A stretch of 64,000 bases of DNA, from positions 1,984,001 through 2,048,000 of the forward strand of contig CP025095.1 of NCBI GenBank assembly GCA_002831545.1, written 5' to 3'. This document shows, piece by piece, positions 23,593-33,500 of this stretch. The notes under the pieces were generated by a model. The model worked only from the letters and a program-made list of their open reading frames with translations. It had not been told where the DNA came from and searched no databases. The position numbers and the translations under genes are program-made. Numbering within the stretch: the first letter of the stretch is position 1; every line of letters begins with the position of its first letter. Source of the stretch: Streptococcus suis (lineage in GTDB: Bacteria > Bacillota > Bacilli > Lactobacillales > Streptococcaceae).

Positions 23593-24522
23593 TTAAATTT
23601 TTAAGTAGCGGTTCATGGAAATGACTGATCCCAAGGAACCAATAATAATACCAATTACAAAAAGTGCGCCAATCATTCCTGGAACAAAGACATTCATACT
23701 AATCAGAGACAAATCTTGACTAGCAAGACTAGCATTTACTGAAGTATAGATCATCTTATAAAGAGAATAGACTAAAACAGAAGGCAAAATAGCTCCGAGG
23801 AGACCTACCCAGGCACCTTCCCAGAGGAATGGTCCACGGATATAACTGTTTTTAGCACCAACCAGACGCATAATCTGAATTTCACGGCTACGAGAAATAA
23901 TGGTAATCCGAATAGTATTGGAAATCAAGAAAACAGCAGTAAACAGCAATAAGCCAGTTGCTGCCAATCCCCATGTACGAACTAGATTAGCTAATTTAAA
24001 AATACGTTCCGTTTCAACTTCCCCATCGCGTACCTCTGTAACACCATCAATTTTAGCAATCTCTGCTGCAACAGTTTTTACATACTGCGGTTCAGTCGTA
24101 TCAATGATATAAGCATCGTAAAGTGGATTGGCATCTCCTTGGAATAGGTTCCAAGTATCTCCCAAGGTAGCTGTTAATTTCTGCAACTGTTCATCCTTAC
24201 TTGAATAAGTAACAGATTGTACATTTTCTATGGCTGTAATCTGATTGTACACCTTTTGATAATCTGGATTAGCTACCGTCTCTCCTGCTTCGTTCACAAT
24301 CGTCTCAGCTTGATCAGTTGAGTTCGCTCTCAAATACACATTGATACGTACATTCTGTTCCAAATCCGAAGCGAGCTTTGCTGTGTTCAAAATAACTGAA
24401 GCAAATAGACCAACCAAGGTAAGGGTAATGGCTACAGATGAAATGGCTGCAATCGTCATCCAACCATTTCGCTTCAAACTCTTCAATGACTCAATAAAGT
24501 GTCTAAAAAATCGATTACTCAT
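23593..24522 (-). CDS. ftsX: Cell division protein FtsX
   Basis: A 309-residue ABC-type membrane protein. A cytoplasmic N-terminus (MSNRFFRHFIESLKSLKRNG) leads to a first span, a large extracellular domain (about residues 55-175) and three C-terminal spans. With FtsE it regulates peptidoglycan hydrolases (in streptococci, PcsB) at the septum. I choose the start at 24522, since it matches the family; upstream ATGs give 3-10 more residues. It overlaps ftsE by 8 bases. Confidence 0.93.
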   Translation of the reverse strand: MSNRFFRHFIESLKSLKRNGWMTIAAISSVAITLTLVGLFASVILNTAKLASDLEQNVRINVYLRANSTDQAETIVNEAGETVANPDYQKVYNQITAIENVQSVTYSSKDEQLQKLTATLGDTWNLFQGDANPLYDAYIIDTTEPQYVKTVAAEIAKIDGVTEVRDGEVETERIFKLANLVRTWGLAATGLLLFTAVFLISNTIRITIISRSREIQIMRLVGAKNSYIRGPFLWEGAWVGLLGAILPSVLVYSLYKMIYTSVNASLASQDLSLISMNVFVPGMIGALFVIGIIIGSLGSVISMNRYLKI

Positions 24523-25207
24523 CGTATCCATATTCTCCTTCCGCTTCATCACGTACTACACGACCATCTTCAATCGCAATAACACGGTGACGAAGTGTAT
24601 TTACAATCTGACTATTGTGTGTCGCCATCAAAATCGTTGTCCCCTGTAAGTTAATTCGCTCCAATAGATTCATGATTTCCCAAGAGTTTTCAGGGTCCAA
24701 GTTACCAGTTGGTTCATCAGCAATCAATACTTTAGGATTATTTACAATGGCACGGGCAATAGCAATCCGCTGTTGCTCACCACCTGAAAGTTCATTTGGG
24801 AAAGAACGAATTTTGTGCTTCAAACCAACCAAATCTAAAACTTCCATTACACGTTTCTTGATATTCCGTGGTTTTTCACCGATAACTTCCATGGCATAGG
24901 CAATATTTTCAAAGACAGTCTTTTTAGGTAAGAGTTTGTAGTCTTGGAAAACCACTCCTACACTACGACGTAGAAGAGGAACATCTCTCTTTTTAATTTT
25001 TGCAAGGTCAAACTTACCAACCTTTAGACTCCCCTTATCGAGCTTTTCCTCCCGATACAAGAGTTTGATAAAAGTTGACTTACCTGCACCAGAAGGACCT
25101 ACAATGTAGGCAAATTCTCCCGCTTCAACATTGACTGATACTCCGCGAAGGGCAGTCGTTCCGTTTCCATATTTTTTGGAAACGTCTTTCATTTCTATTA
25201 TTCCCAT
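24515..25207 (-). CDS. ftsE: Cell division ATP-binding protein FtsE
   Basis: A 230-residue ABC ATPase, the family's usual length with the start at 25207 (MGIIEMKDVSKKYGNGTTAL), which has AGGAAATCCT upstream. Walker A GPSGAGKST, Q-loop VVFQDYKLLP, signature LSGGEQQR and Walker B VLIADEPTGNLDP. Partner of FtsX. Confidence 0.95.
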   Translation of the reverse strand: MGIIEMKDVSKKYGNGTTALRGVSVNVEAGEFAYIVGPSGAGKSTFIKLLYREEKLDKGSLKVGKFDLAKIKKRDVPLLRRSVGVVFQDYKLLPKKTVFENIAYAMEVIGEKPRNIKKRVMEVLDLVGLKHKIRSFPNELSGGEQQRIAIARAIVNNPKVLIADEPTGNLDPENSWEIMNLLERINLQGTTILMATHNSQIVNTLRHRVIAIEDGRVVRDEAEGEYGYDE

Positions 25208-25251
25208 AGGATTTCCTGTCTTAGACAGTCCTTTCTTTAGATTTGAGAACG

Positions 25252-25349
25252 TTTTTTTCAAAATACAGTCAGTATTCTCTCAAAAAACTTCCTTGATGAG
25301 CGAAAAACTATCTCTTATTTACAAGCACTTCACTTGTAAATACAGGTTC
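25252..25349. repeat. Dispersed intergenic repeat A, copy 1
   Basis: About 95 bp shared with 44157-44256: TTTTT(T)CAAAATACAGTCAGTATT, then CAAAAAAC, CCTTGAT, AAAAACTATCTCTTAT and ACAGGTTCT. It lies between ftsE and prfB and contains no gene. Confidence 0.75.
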
Positions 25350-26445
25350 TTAGCTAATTCGCCATTTTAAATAAGCATCTATAAAGCCGTCCAAGTCTCC
25401 GTCCATAACCTTATCGACTTGAGCCACCTCATAACCAGTACGGTGGTCTTTTACCATTGTATAAGGTGTAAAGACATAAGAACGAATCTGACTTCCCCAA
25501 GTGATCTCTTTCTTGTCACCCTTGAGTGAGTCGACCTCTGCAGCCTTCTTCTCCTGCTCCAATTGATACAATTTAGCCTGCAAGAGTTTCATTGCACGGT
25601 CTCGGTTTCCATACTGAGTACGGTCAACTGTGGACTGAGTCACAATCCCTGTCGGAATGTGCGTCAATCGAACACCCGTTGAGACCTTGTTGACGTTCTG
25701 TCCACCAGCACCACCTGAACGGAAGGTATCCATCTTGACTTCATCATCTCGGATTTCAATTTCAATGGTATCGTCCAACTCAGGCATTACCTCTACAGAT
25801 GTAAAGGAAGTATGACGACGCTTAGCTGAGTCAAAAGGTGAGATTCGCACCAGACGATGAACACCCATTTCTGACTTAAGCAAGCCATAGGCGTTTGGCC
25901 CAGTAAAGCTTAGAGTTACGGACTTAATACCTGCCTCATCACCAGCTTGATAATCCAATGTTTCTACTGTAAAACCTTTGGCATTTCCATAACGCTGATA
26001 CATCCGCAGAAGCATTTCTCCCCAGTCTTGTGCCTCGGTACCACCCGAACCTGGATGGATTTCCAAGATAGCGTTATTGTGATCATAGGGTTCTGACAAG
26101 AGCAAGGTCATTTCGTAAGCAGTCATGGTTTTGTCCAATTCCGCTAACTTTTCAACCAACTCATCCCGAACAGACTCATCTTCTGCTAGAAAATCTAGCA
26201 AAATTTCAGATTCATCATATAAATCCAACATCTGATGGAAATTTCCGTAGGTGTTTTTTAATTCATTCAACTCCTGAGACGTCTTCTGGGCTGCCAAATT
26301 ATCATTCCAGAAATCTGGCTCCGTCATCTTGTTCTCAAGAATGGCAATCTCTTCTTCCAGACCTTCTAAGTCAAAGAGACCCCCTAAAAGAAGTTAATTT
26401 TTTGCCAAGTTCTTCAATCTTTTGGCGAATTTCTGCTGTATCCAT
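25350..26445 (-). CDS. prfB: Peptide chain release factor 2, with programmed +1 frameshift
   Basis: The start is ATG at 26445 ([20 protein letters not shown]). After 24 codons comes CTT-TGA-C at 26376-26370, preceded by the SD-like AGGGGG, the classical autoregulatory +1 frameshift site. After the shift the protein continues [20 protein letters not shown]. Total 364 residues. It has the SPF motif ([15 protein letters not shown]) and GGQ ([12 protein letters not shown]) for UGA/UAA termination. Confidence 0.96.
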
Positions 26446-26479
26446 ATACACCTCATTTTTATTCATAATATTTATTATA

Positions 26480-27607
26480 TCACATTTGCAAGTCCTTGAC
26501 CATGTTGAGAAAGGCCGTTTGCTCTGCTATGACATCATCATTGTCTGATGAAATACCTGCGATAAAGGAAACCATCTCATCATTGGGCTGTTTGACCAAT
26601 TGCCCCAAGGCCCAGATAGCTGTCGCCATGTGGACAGGATTTTGTTTCTTATCGATGATTTCTAAGAGTTTGGGAATGGCAGAGCGGTCATTGCTATTAG
26701 CTAAGGCAATGATGGCATTGCGCTGGAGAATATTTTTTCCCCGCCAAGAGCCAGCAATCATACCAAATTTTTCCTTGAATTGTCCATTTGATAAGTCCAA
26801 GAATGGAATCAGCTCAGGCTCAGCCAAATCAGGGTCAATCTCCACCACAGGTGGACTGGAAATTCCCTTGTTGTAAGGACAACAAATCTGGCAAATATCA
26901 CAACCATAGATGACCGTCTTGATTTTCTTACGAAACTCCAAGTCCATCATACCCTTATCCTGGGTCTGAAAGGACAAGCAACGACGGGCATTCATGGTCG
27001 TATCACCTAATAGACAAGACGTCGGACAGGCTGCAACACAACGATTACAGTCCCCACAGTCGTAGTCGACTGGCTGATCTGGTTCGATGTCCAGGTTAGT
27101 CACCAGTTCCCCTAGAAACATATAGGAACCAAATTCCTTAGAAATGACTAGCCCATTCTTCCCGATAAAGCCAATTCCTGCACGACGAGCGACCGCTGTA
27201 TCCACCAAAGCTCCTGTATCTACCATAGCCTTGTATTCCAAACCATCCGTCAGTTTCTCAATTCCCCGTGCCAAACGCTCCATCTTATCTTGCAAGATAT
27301 AGTGGTAATCAAGCCCCCATGAACTAGGGGTAATCTTCCCACGTTTGTATTGGGTCTTCTGCGGTTTGACAGGCAAATGTCGAGGGTAAGCTACCGCGAT
27401 AGAAATGATGGTTTTGGCAGATTCTAACGACAGTTTGGGACGGATACGTTCTTCGATATTCTTGTGTTCAAATCCTGACGAACGCCCCTCTTCCTGACTA
27501 GCACGAAGTGATTTCTCCAAATAAGCAAAATCATCAGCCGTTGTAAAACCAATCTTCGAGATTCCGATTTCCTGAGATAATTTAATAATCTCTTCTTTGA
27601 TATTCAT
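26480..27607 (-). CDS. queG: Epoxyqueuosine reductase QueG
   Basis: A 375-residue cobalamin/Fe-S protein that completes queuosine synthesis in tRNA. Two [4Fe-4S] motifs: CGDCNRCVAACPTSC near residue 190, and CDICQICCPYN near 240. A HEAT-like C-terminal region (ILQRNAIIALANSNDRSAIP) follows. The ribosome site is weak; start at 27607 (MNIKEEII) or 27616. Confidence 0.93.
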   Translation of the reverse strand: MNIKEEIIKLSQEIGISKIGFTTADDFAYLEKSLRASQEEGRSSGFEHKNIEERIRPKLSLESAKTIISIAVAYPRHLPVKPQKTQYKRGKITPSSWGLDYHYILQDKMERLARGIEKLTDGLEYKAMVDTGALVDTAVARRAGIGFIGKNGLVISKEFGSYMFLGELVTNLDIEPDQPVDYDCGDCNRCVAACPTSCLLGDTTMNARRCLSFQTQDKGMMDLEFRKKIKTVIYGCDICQICCPYNKGISSPPVVEIDPDLAEPELIPFLDLSNGQFKEKFGMIAGSWRGKNILQRNAIIALANSNDRSAIPKLLEIIDKKQNPVHMATAIWALGQLVKQPNDEMVSFIAGISSDNDDVIAEQTAFLNMVKDLQM

Positions 27608-27647
27608 TACATTCATTTTAGCAAACTTTGGATATATTTAGCAAGAC

Positions 27648-28136
27648 CTACATAGCTAAATGAGTTATTAATATAACAAAAAACGTTAGCGCAAAACAAA
27701 AAATATTCATACGAACATAGGCCTTCTCCCGCCAAATACTGGTCAAGACATACATGATATTAATACCGATTGCTCCCCCTAAGCCGTTAGCCAGTAAATC
27801 AGTTATATCTGCAACCCCAAGTAAAAGAAGATATTGCAGAACCTCAAAGCAGAGACTCACTAACATAATCAAACATAGATTAGCCACCCACGATGCCTTG
27901 CGAAATAGCATTTCCATATAAATACCAAAGGGAATAAAACTTACAATATTAAATAGAATTTCTGGAAAATCCAGCACTCCATCATAGACCGCTGTTCCTG
28001 CAAACGGAATTAAGTTTATACTAGCATAACCATAGCGTCCATATACGATACTCAAGTCCATCTTAAAGACAATCATCCAAGTAAGTAAAAGGAGATAGGC
28101 AAAAAATAAAAACATACTCATTTTCTTTGTCTGCAT
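27648..28136 (-). CDS. VanZ-like membrane protein
   Basis: A 162-residue VanZ-family protein with four to five membrane spans. The family motif region INLIPFAG lies after the first span, and FGIYMEMLF and EVLQYLLLLGVADITDLLAN follow. VanZ-type proteins include one linked to teicoplanin resistance; the role of most is unknown. GAGGAGAATTTCT precedes the start. The composite transposon begins about 130 bases downstream of its promoter side. Confidence 0.85.
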   Translation of the reverse strand: MQTKKMSMFLFFAYLLLLTWMIVFKMDLSIVYGRYGYASINLIPFAGTAVYDGVLDFPEILFNIVSFIPFGIYMEMLFRKASWVANLCLIMLVSLCFEVLQYLLLLGVADITDLLANGLGGAIGINIMYVLTSIWREKAYVRMNIFCFALTFFVILITHLAM

Positions 28137-28279
28137 AGAAATTCTCCTCTCAACTAGCATATTTTATCATTATATCATAAATGCTGTTCTATAAAATGTC
28201 ACTTCTGTGACAAAGCTCGTTCCATATTACAAGTACTTTACAGCCTACTAAAAACAGAAAAGGAAGACACTACCAAGCC

Positions 28280-29781
28280 CAATGTCATTAAGTTAAGCAT
28301 TTAAGCAGCTAAAGAAACTATTCTCGTCTGAGCAGTTCATGACAAAACGGGAATAGTTTTTGTATTTAGGGCGCACAAAAAGGAGGTTTTTTAACCCTAT
28401 TTTTCAACTATTATGTTACTCTATAAGTGAAGCTTACAGGTGCCTTGCTTTTTATCTTTCTTTGGAGCGTTCGATTGGGTCGGATGATGGATAAATGCTT
28501 GGCAATGTAGGTTTCTAATTGGAAGGAAGTGAGTTTGTTTCTAAGAAATTTTCGACAGGCATAAACAGCGTCTGAAAAACAAATTTTATAAGTCTGTTTT
28601 AACTTTGATGTTTTAATGGTAACGTGTGAGGTTAGCCATTTACAAACATTAAAATTGATAAAGCGAGCGTAGATTTCTTGGAGAATCCCTTCCTTCTTTT
28701 TTGCATGAAAATGAGTCAGACCGATACTGTATTTTAGGTCACGAAAACTGGTCTCTATGCCCCATCTGTAGGCATAGAGATCTTTTAATTTTTCTGGAGA
28801 ATAATCGGTGTTTGTCACCAAAGTTTCAAAGAAACCTGGCTTGATTTCGAGACGCACCATTCGAAAATGAAGTTCGTAAAACTGAACTGGGTCGCTTTTT
28901 CGGCTAGAGTTTAGTAAAAAGTCAAAGGAAGCATTATGAGGTAAAAAATGATACTGATTAGGGAAGTCTCGATACAGTTCTTTCATGTCATTGGTTTGTT
29001 TGCGACAGATGTTTAGGTCAAATGCCTCATCAAAACAAGGGGTGTCAGGGAGGTTAAATCCTGATTTCATAGAATGATTCCCGTCACGAATACGAATAAT
29101 ATAGGACCAATTTCTTTCTTGGCAGTGAGCCATGACATTGTAGGATTCATACCCCCTATCCATTATTACCAGAGCTTGTTTGAAAGAAGAGTTCTTCATC
29201 ATATCAATAAAAGCCGCACGTTCATCAACCTCTCGATTATCTTGGATCCGTAAATCATGATACATCTCTTGTTCGAGATTGTAGAGAGCATTAATATGAA
29301 TGAGATTGTAAGGAGTGTGATGTGGTCCAGTTTGAAAAGAGGTCGTTTTATCAAAACGATTTCTTGGTAGAATCACATCACTGCCATCAACAGCCAGGAT
29401 AGGGAGATTATCAGAGATTGGAATTTTAGAAGTAATATCCCTAAAAAGTGTTTTAAAAGCTTGGTGTTTAATCTGATACCGCCGTTGAACAAAGGCAGAT
29501 TGGGTAACTGGTAAATGTAAGTCAAGTAACTCTTTAGATAAGGTATTGCCTCCCATGGTCAGTATGGCTTGAATCATGGTTTTCATCGTTAGCTGACTTT
29601 GCCGACTAAAATCTTTTTCAGGATGAAGCACAAACTGATTGGCACTAGAAACGATGTCGTTAATACTATCAAGTAAATGAGCTTTAATCTGATCTAGCAT
29701 GACTTTTCCCCTTTTATTTTAGTGTAACATAAAAACTAACCCACCACAAAACGTGATAGGTTAGTTAACTTAATGACATTG
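28280..29781 (-). mobile_element. IS4-family insertion sequence, copy 1
   Basis: 1502 bp. Terminal inverted repeats CAATGTCATTAAGTTAA at the left and TTAACTTAATGACATTG at the right. One intact transposase gene. Nearly identical to copy 2. Confidence 0.9.
28411..29700 (-). CDS. IS4-family transposase, intact copy
   Basis: A 429-residue DDE transposase. The first Asp is in LAVDGSDVILPRNR, the second in VIMDRGYESYN, and the Y-(2)-R-(3)-E signature is YAYRWGIETSFRDLKYSIGL. Start at 29700 after AAAGGGG. Differs from copy 2 mainly in a short central segment (DMKELYRDFPNQYHFLPHNA) and by being in frame. Confidence 0.92.
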   Translation of the reverse strand: MLDQIKAHLLDSINDIVSSANQFVLHPEKDFSRQSQLTMKTMIQAILTMGGNTLSKELLDLHLPVTQSAFVQRRYQIKHQAFKTLFRDITSKIPISDNLPILAVDGSDVILPRNRFDKTTSFQTGPHHTPYNLIHINALYNLEQEMYHDLRIQDNREVDERAAFIDMMKNSSFKQALVIMDRGYESYNVMAHCQERNWSYIIRIRDGNHSMKSGFNLPDTPCFDEAFDLNICRKQTNDMKELYRDFPNQYHFLPHNASFDFLLNSSRKSDPVQFYELHFRMVRLEIKPGFFETLVTNTDYSPEKLKDLYAYRWGIETSFRDLKYSIGLTHFHAKKKEGILQEIYARFINFNVCKWLTSHVTIKTSKLKQTYKICFSDAVYACRKFLRNKLTSFQLETYIAKHLSIIRPNRTLQRKIKSKAPVSFTYRVT

Positions 29782-29962
29782 GGCACTAGACCAACTTGTT
29801 TCAAGACTCATTAAGAGTTTGGTATACAACTCCATTAAGGTAATTATCGAGCTACTCTTCATCTACCCACTACAGTTGAGAAAGAGCCCATAATTTCCAA
29901 TAGCAAACATTCAATTAGACATCAATTCTGAGACGTCTTTTACATATTTAAATAAAATTAGT

Positions 29963-30535
29963 TTAGTCTGAAATCAATATATAATCATAAGAATGAAGTT
30001 GGTATCTCTCAATAAGTGACTTCAATTTATTAGCATAATTTGGATCAGTTGCGTAGCCTGACTTTTGGAGTGCATTTACAGCTTCAATATAGGTACGAGA
30101 CTGTCTAAATTGTTGATAATTTTTTGTTCGCCAAGGGGTTGAAGTGAAGAATTTGCTATAGTCGCTCAAACTAGCAGTTGGTGAATCATAAGCTCTAAAA
30201 ACTGCATTCTCAGTTCTAGAAACCCCATTTCTATACTCAGTTGTTGGTATTGTAATAGTTTTTCCTTTCCAACTCGAATCAGCTTTTATTCCAAAATAGT
30301 TGTTTGCTTGTTTGGCTAATGTAGAGCTACCCCATCCACTTTCTAAAATCGCTTGTGCGACCATAACACTTGGTAAGATACCTGATGTTTTTGAAACTAC
30401 TTGGGCTGCTGGAGCAATTGTATTGATGAAGCGACGCTGTGAATCAGTCATTTGAACTTGATTTGACTGACTCACTGTATTTGTGGTAGATGTCGCTCCA
30501 TTTGTACTTACTTTCCCCCTACAGCACCATACCAA
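29963..30535 (-). pseudogene. Detached glucosaminidase (GH73) domain of the amidase gene
   Basis: The frame codes a GH73/FlgJ-type domain (RFINTIAPAAQ, MVAQAILESGWGSSTLAKQA with catalytic Glu, NNYFGIKAD) to a stop at 29963. It continues the amidase gene in another frame: inserting one G into the G5 run at 30525-30529 restores VGGKVSTNG. The TTG start at 30535 lies inside the amidase gene and lacks a ribosome site, so separate expression is doubtful. A secreted wall hydrolase domain without its signal peptide would be inactive. Confidence 0.8.
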
Positions 30536-33500
30536 TTAACAATTCTGTCAGCCAAAGCTTTAGCAAGTTTTGTTTGGTAAGAATCTTGCTTAATCACTTG
30601 CAACTCTGATGGATTATCCATAAAGCCCATCTCAACTAAAACAGCAGGGATTTTTGTTTCACGAAGAACAGCAAATGTCTCTCGTTTGACACCGCGATTA
30701 TAGGCACCTGTTTCCTTTATCAAGCTCGACTGAATCTGATTTGCTAATGTTTGACTCTCAGCAAGTCTAGTTGGATTATTGTGATATGCCTGATTAATTT
30801 TTGATGGATAGGATGGATTACTTTGATACCAATAAGTTTCAATACCCCTAGCCGTTGTAGTACCAGCACCAGTCGCGTTGAAATGTAGACTGATAAATAA
30901 ATCGGCATTACTACTATTGACCATTCGAGAGCGTTCAGTGACATAATCTACATTGTAATCCCCAGTACGCGTCATCAATACATTAATACCAAGTGCTAAC
31001 AAATTAGCTTTTAGCTTATTTGCAACATTCATAGCAAGATTTTTCTCATGAACTCCTCCATAAGAAGCACCTGAATCAGCACCACCATGCCCTGGATCAA
31101 TATATACAGTATATGAACGCTGAGGCGAACGTTGTGAATATGCCCCTGCAGGTAGATTGGCTGACGTAGCACCTACCATTGCCATACTACCGTCTTTTCC
31201 GCGGTAATAAACATGGGAAGTATAGCGCCCAGATTCGTTTTTATGTTGTGAACTTAAAACTGTTAAACGATAGCTACCATCTGCCTGACGGCTTGCTTCA
31301 TGCCAAATAATGTCATCCTGGTCTTTATTATCAGTCCAAGTTGGGACTAAAACTTTATCTAACGCTACAGGCGAATAGACATTTTTAATAATTACATCAA
31401 ATGAACCTGTTTGAGAATTAATGTTTGTTACTGAAATTGTTCCAGAAGCTTTCGCTGGTGTAGTAGAACCTTTTAATTCAGCAGTGACAGCTCCAACTCC
31501 AGTCATACTACCATCAGTTCCACGGTAGTATACGTGAGAGACATATTTCCCGATTTCGTTATTATGTTCAAACTTTTTAACAGTATATTTGTAAGTACCA
31601 TCTGGTTGACGACTTGCTTCATGCCAGATGATATCGTCCTGTCCTTTATTTTCTGTCCAGGTTGGAACCAAGACCTTATCAATAGCTACTGGCGATTTCA
31701 CTTCTGAAATGACAACATCATAGGTACCTGAGTTGCTATTGACATTTGAGACCGTTACTTTTCCGCTTGCTTTTTCAGTGGATTTTTCAACAGTTTCTGA
31801 AGCTGGTAATGTTACGTTTGTAGTCCCAACAAATGTTCGGTTTCCATCTTTTCCTTGGTAATAGACTGTTGTAATATACTTACCAGTTTCATTCTTGTGT
31901 TCAGATTTTTTAATCGTCACTTCGTAACTTCCGTCTGACTGGCGAACGGCTTCATGGAAAACAATATCATCAACACTCTTGTTTTCAGTCCAGGTTGGCA
32001 CAATAACAGATTTTACACCATTCGGAGATGCAACGTTTGTAATTTTTACAACAAATGAACCGTTTTCTGCATTTATATTAGATACAGTGATTGTACCAGA
32101 AAGTTTATCAGAAATTGTTGATTGTGCTGGTGCAGCAGGTATATTTGCTGTCGTTGAACCTATAAAGGTACTTTTTCCATCTTTTCCTTTGTAATATACA
32201 TGTGAAATATAAGTTCCTGTCTCATTTTTGTGCTCAGTTTTCTTAACTGTATATTTGTAACTACCATCAGCCTGGCGACTGGCTTCGTGCCAAATGATAT
32301 CATCTTGACCTTTGTTTGAAGTCCAAGTTGGTACCAATACTTTATCAAGAGTAACTGGGGATTTCACATCAGAAATGACTACATCATATGTACCTGTATT
32401 GGCGTTGATGTTGGAAACTGTTACTTTACCACTTGCTTTCACAGGTGTTGGTGCTGCTGGTATATTTGCAGTCGTTGAACCTATAAAGGTACGTTTCCCA
32501 TCTTTTCCTTGGTAATATACATGTGAAATATAAGCCCCGATCTCATTTTTGTGCTCAGTTTTCTTAACAGTATATTTGTAACTGCCATCAGCCTGACGAC
32601 TGGCTTCGTGCCAAATGATATCATCTTGACCTTTGTTTGAAGTCCAAGTTGGTACCAATACTTTATCAAGAGCAACTGGGGATTTCACATCAGAAATGAC
32701 TACATCATATGTACCTGTATTGGCGTTGATGTTGGAAACTGTTACTTTACCACTTGCTTTTTCCGAGGTCTTGACTACAGTTTGGGCAGCGGGTAATGTA
32801 ACTGTTTTTGTACCTACAAATGTACGACTTCCATCATTTCCATGATAATAAACAGTAGTAATATATTTTCCAATTTCATTCTTATGTTCCGATTTCTTTA
32901 TGACCGCTTCATAGCTTCCATCTGGTTGGCGAATGGCTTCATGGAAAACAATATCATCTACACTCTTGTTTTCAGTCCAAGTTGGAACCGATACAGATTT
33001 AACACCATTTGGTGAAGATACATTTGTAATTTTTACTACAAAAGAACCATTTTCAGCATTGATGTTTGAAATAGTAATTGTTCCTGAAAGCTTATTAGAG
33101 GTATTGGATTGTGAACTTGACGATGATAAATCAGCTGTTGTTGCACCAATATAGGTTTGTTTACCATCTTTCCCTCTATAATAAACATGGGAAATATAAG
33201 TCCCTGTCTCATTTTTGTGCTCAGTTTTCTTAACTGTATATTTGTAACTTCCATCAGCCTGACGACTGGCTTCGTGCCAAACGATATCATCTTGACCTTT
33301 GTTTGACGTCCAAGTTGGAATTAACACTTTATCAATAGATGTAGGTGAATAGACATTTTTTACAACAACATCATAGGTACCTGTTTTCGTATTTACATTA
33401 GCAACCGAAACAGTTCCAGTTGGTTTCGGTGCTTGTAATGTTGCTGAAGTTGTACCAACTCCTGTAAGGCTGCCATCTTTTGCTAAATAATATACATGGG

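Noticed and set aside
32138..32780. CRISPR-like regular repeats
   Set aside because: The repeats are coding units of 321 bp without spacers; no cas gene is present.
31979..33290. Several open frames on both strands within the amidase repeats
   Set aside because: They recur with the period of the protein repeats and are shadows of the repeat coding sequence.
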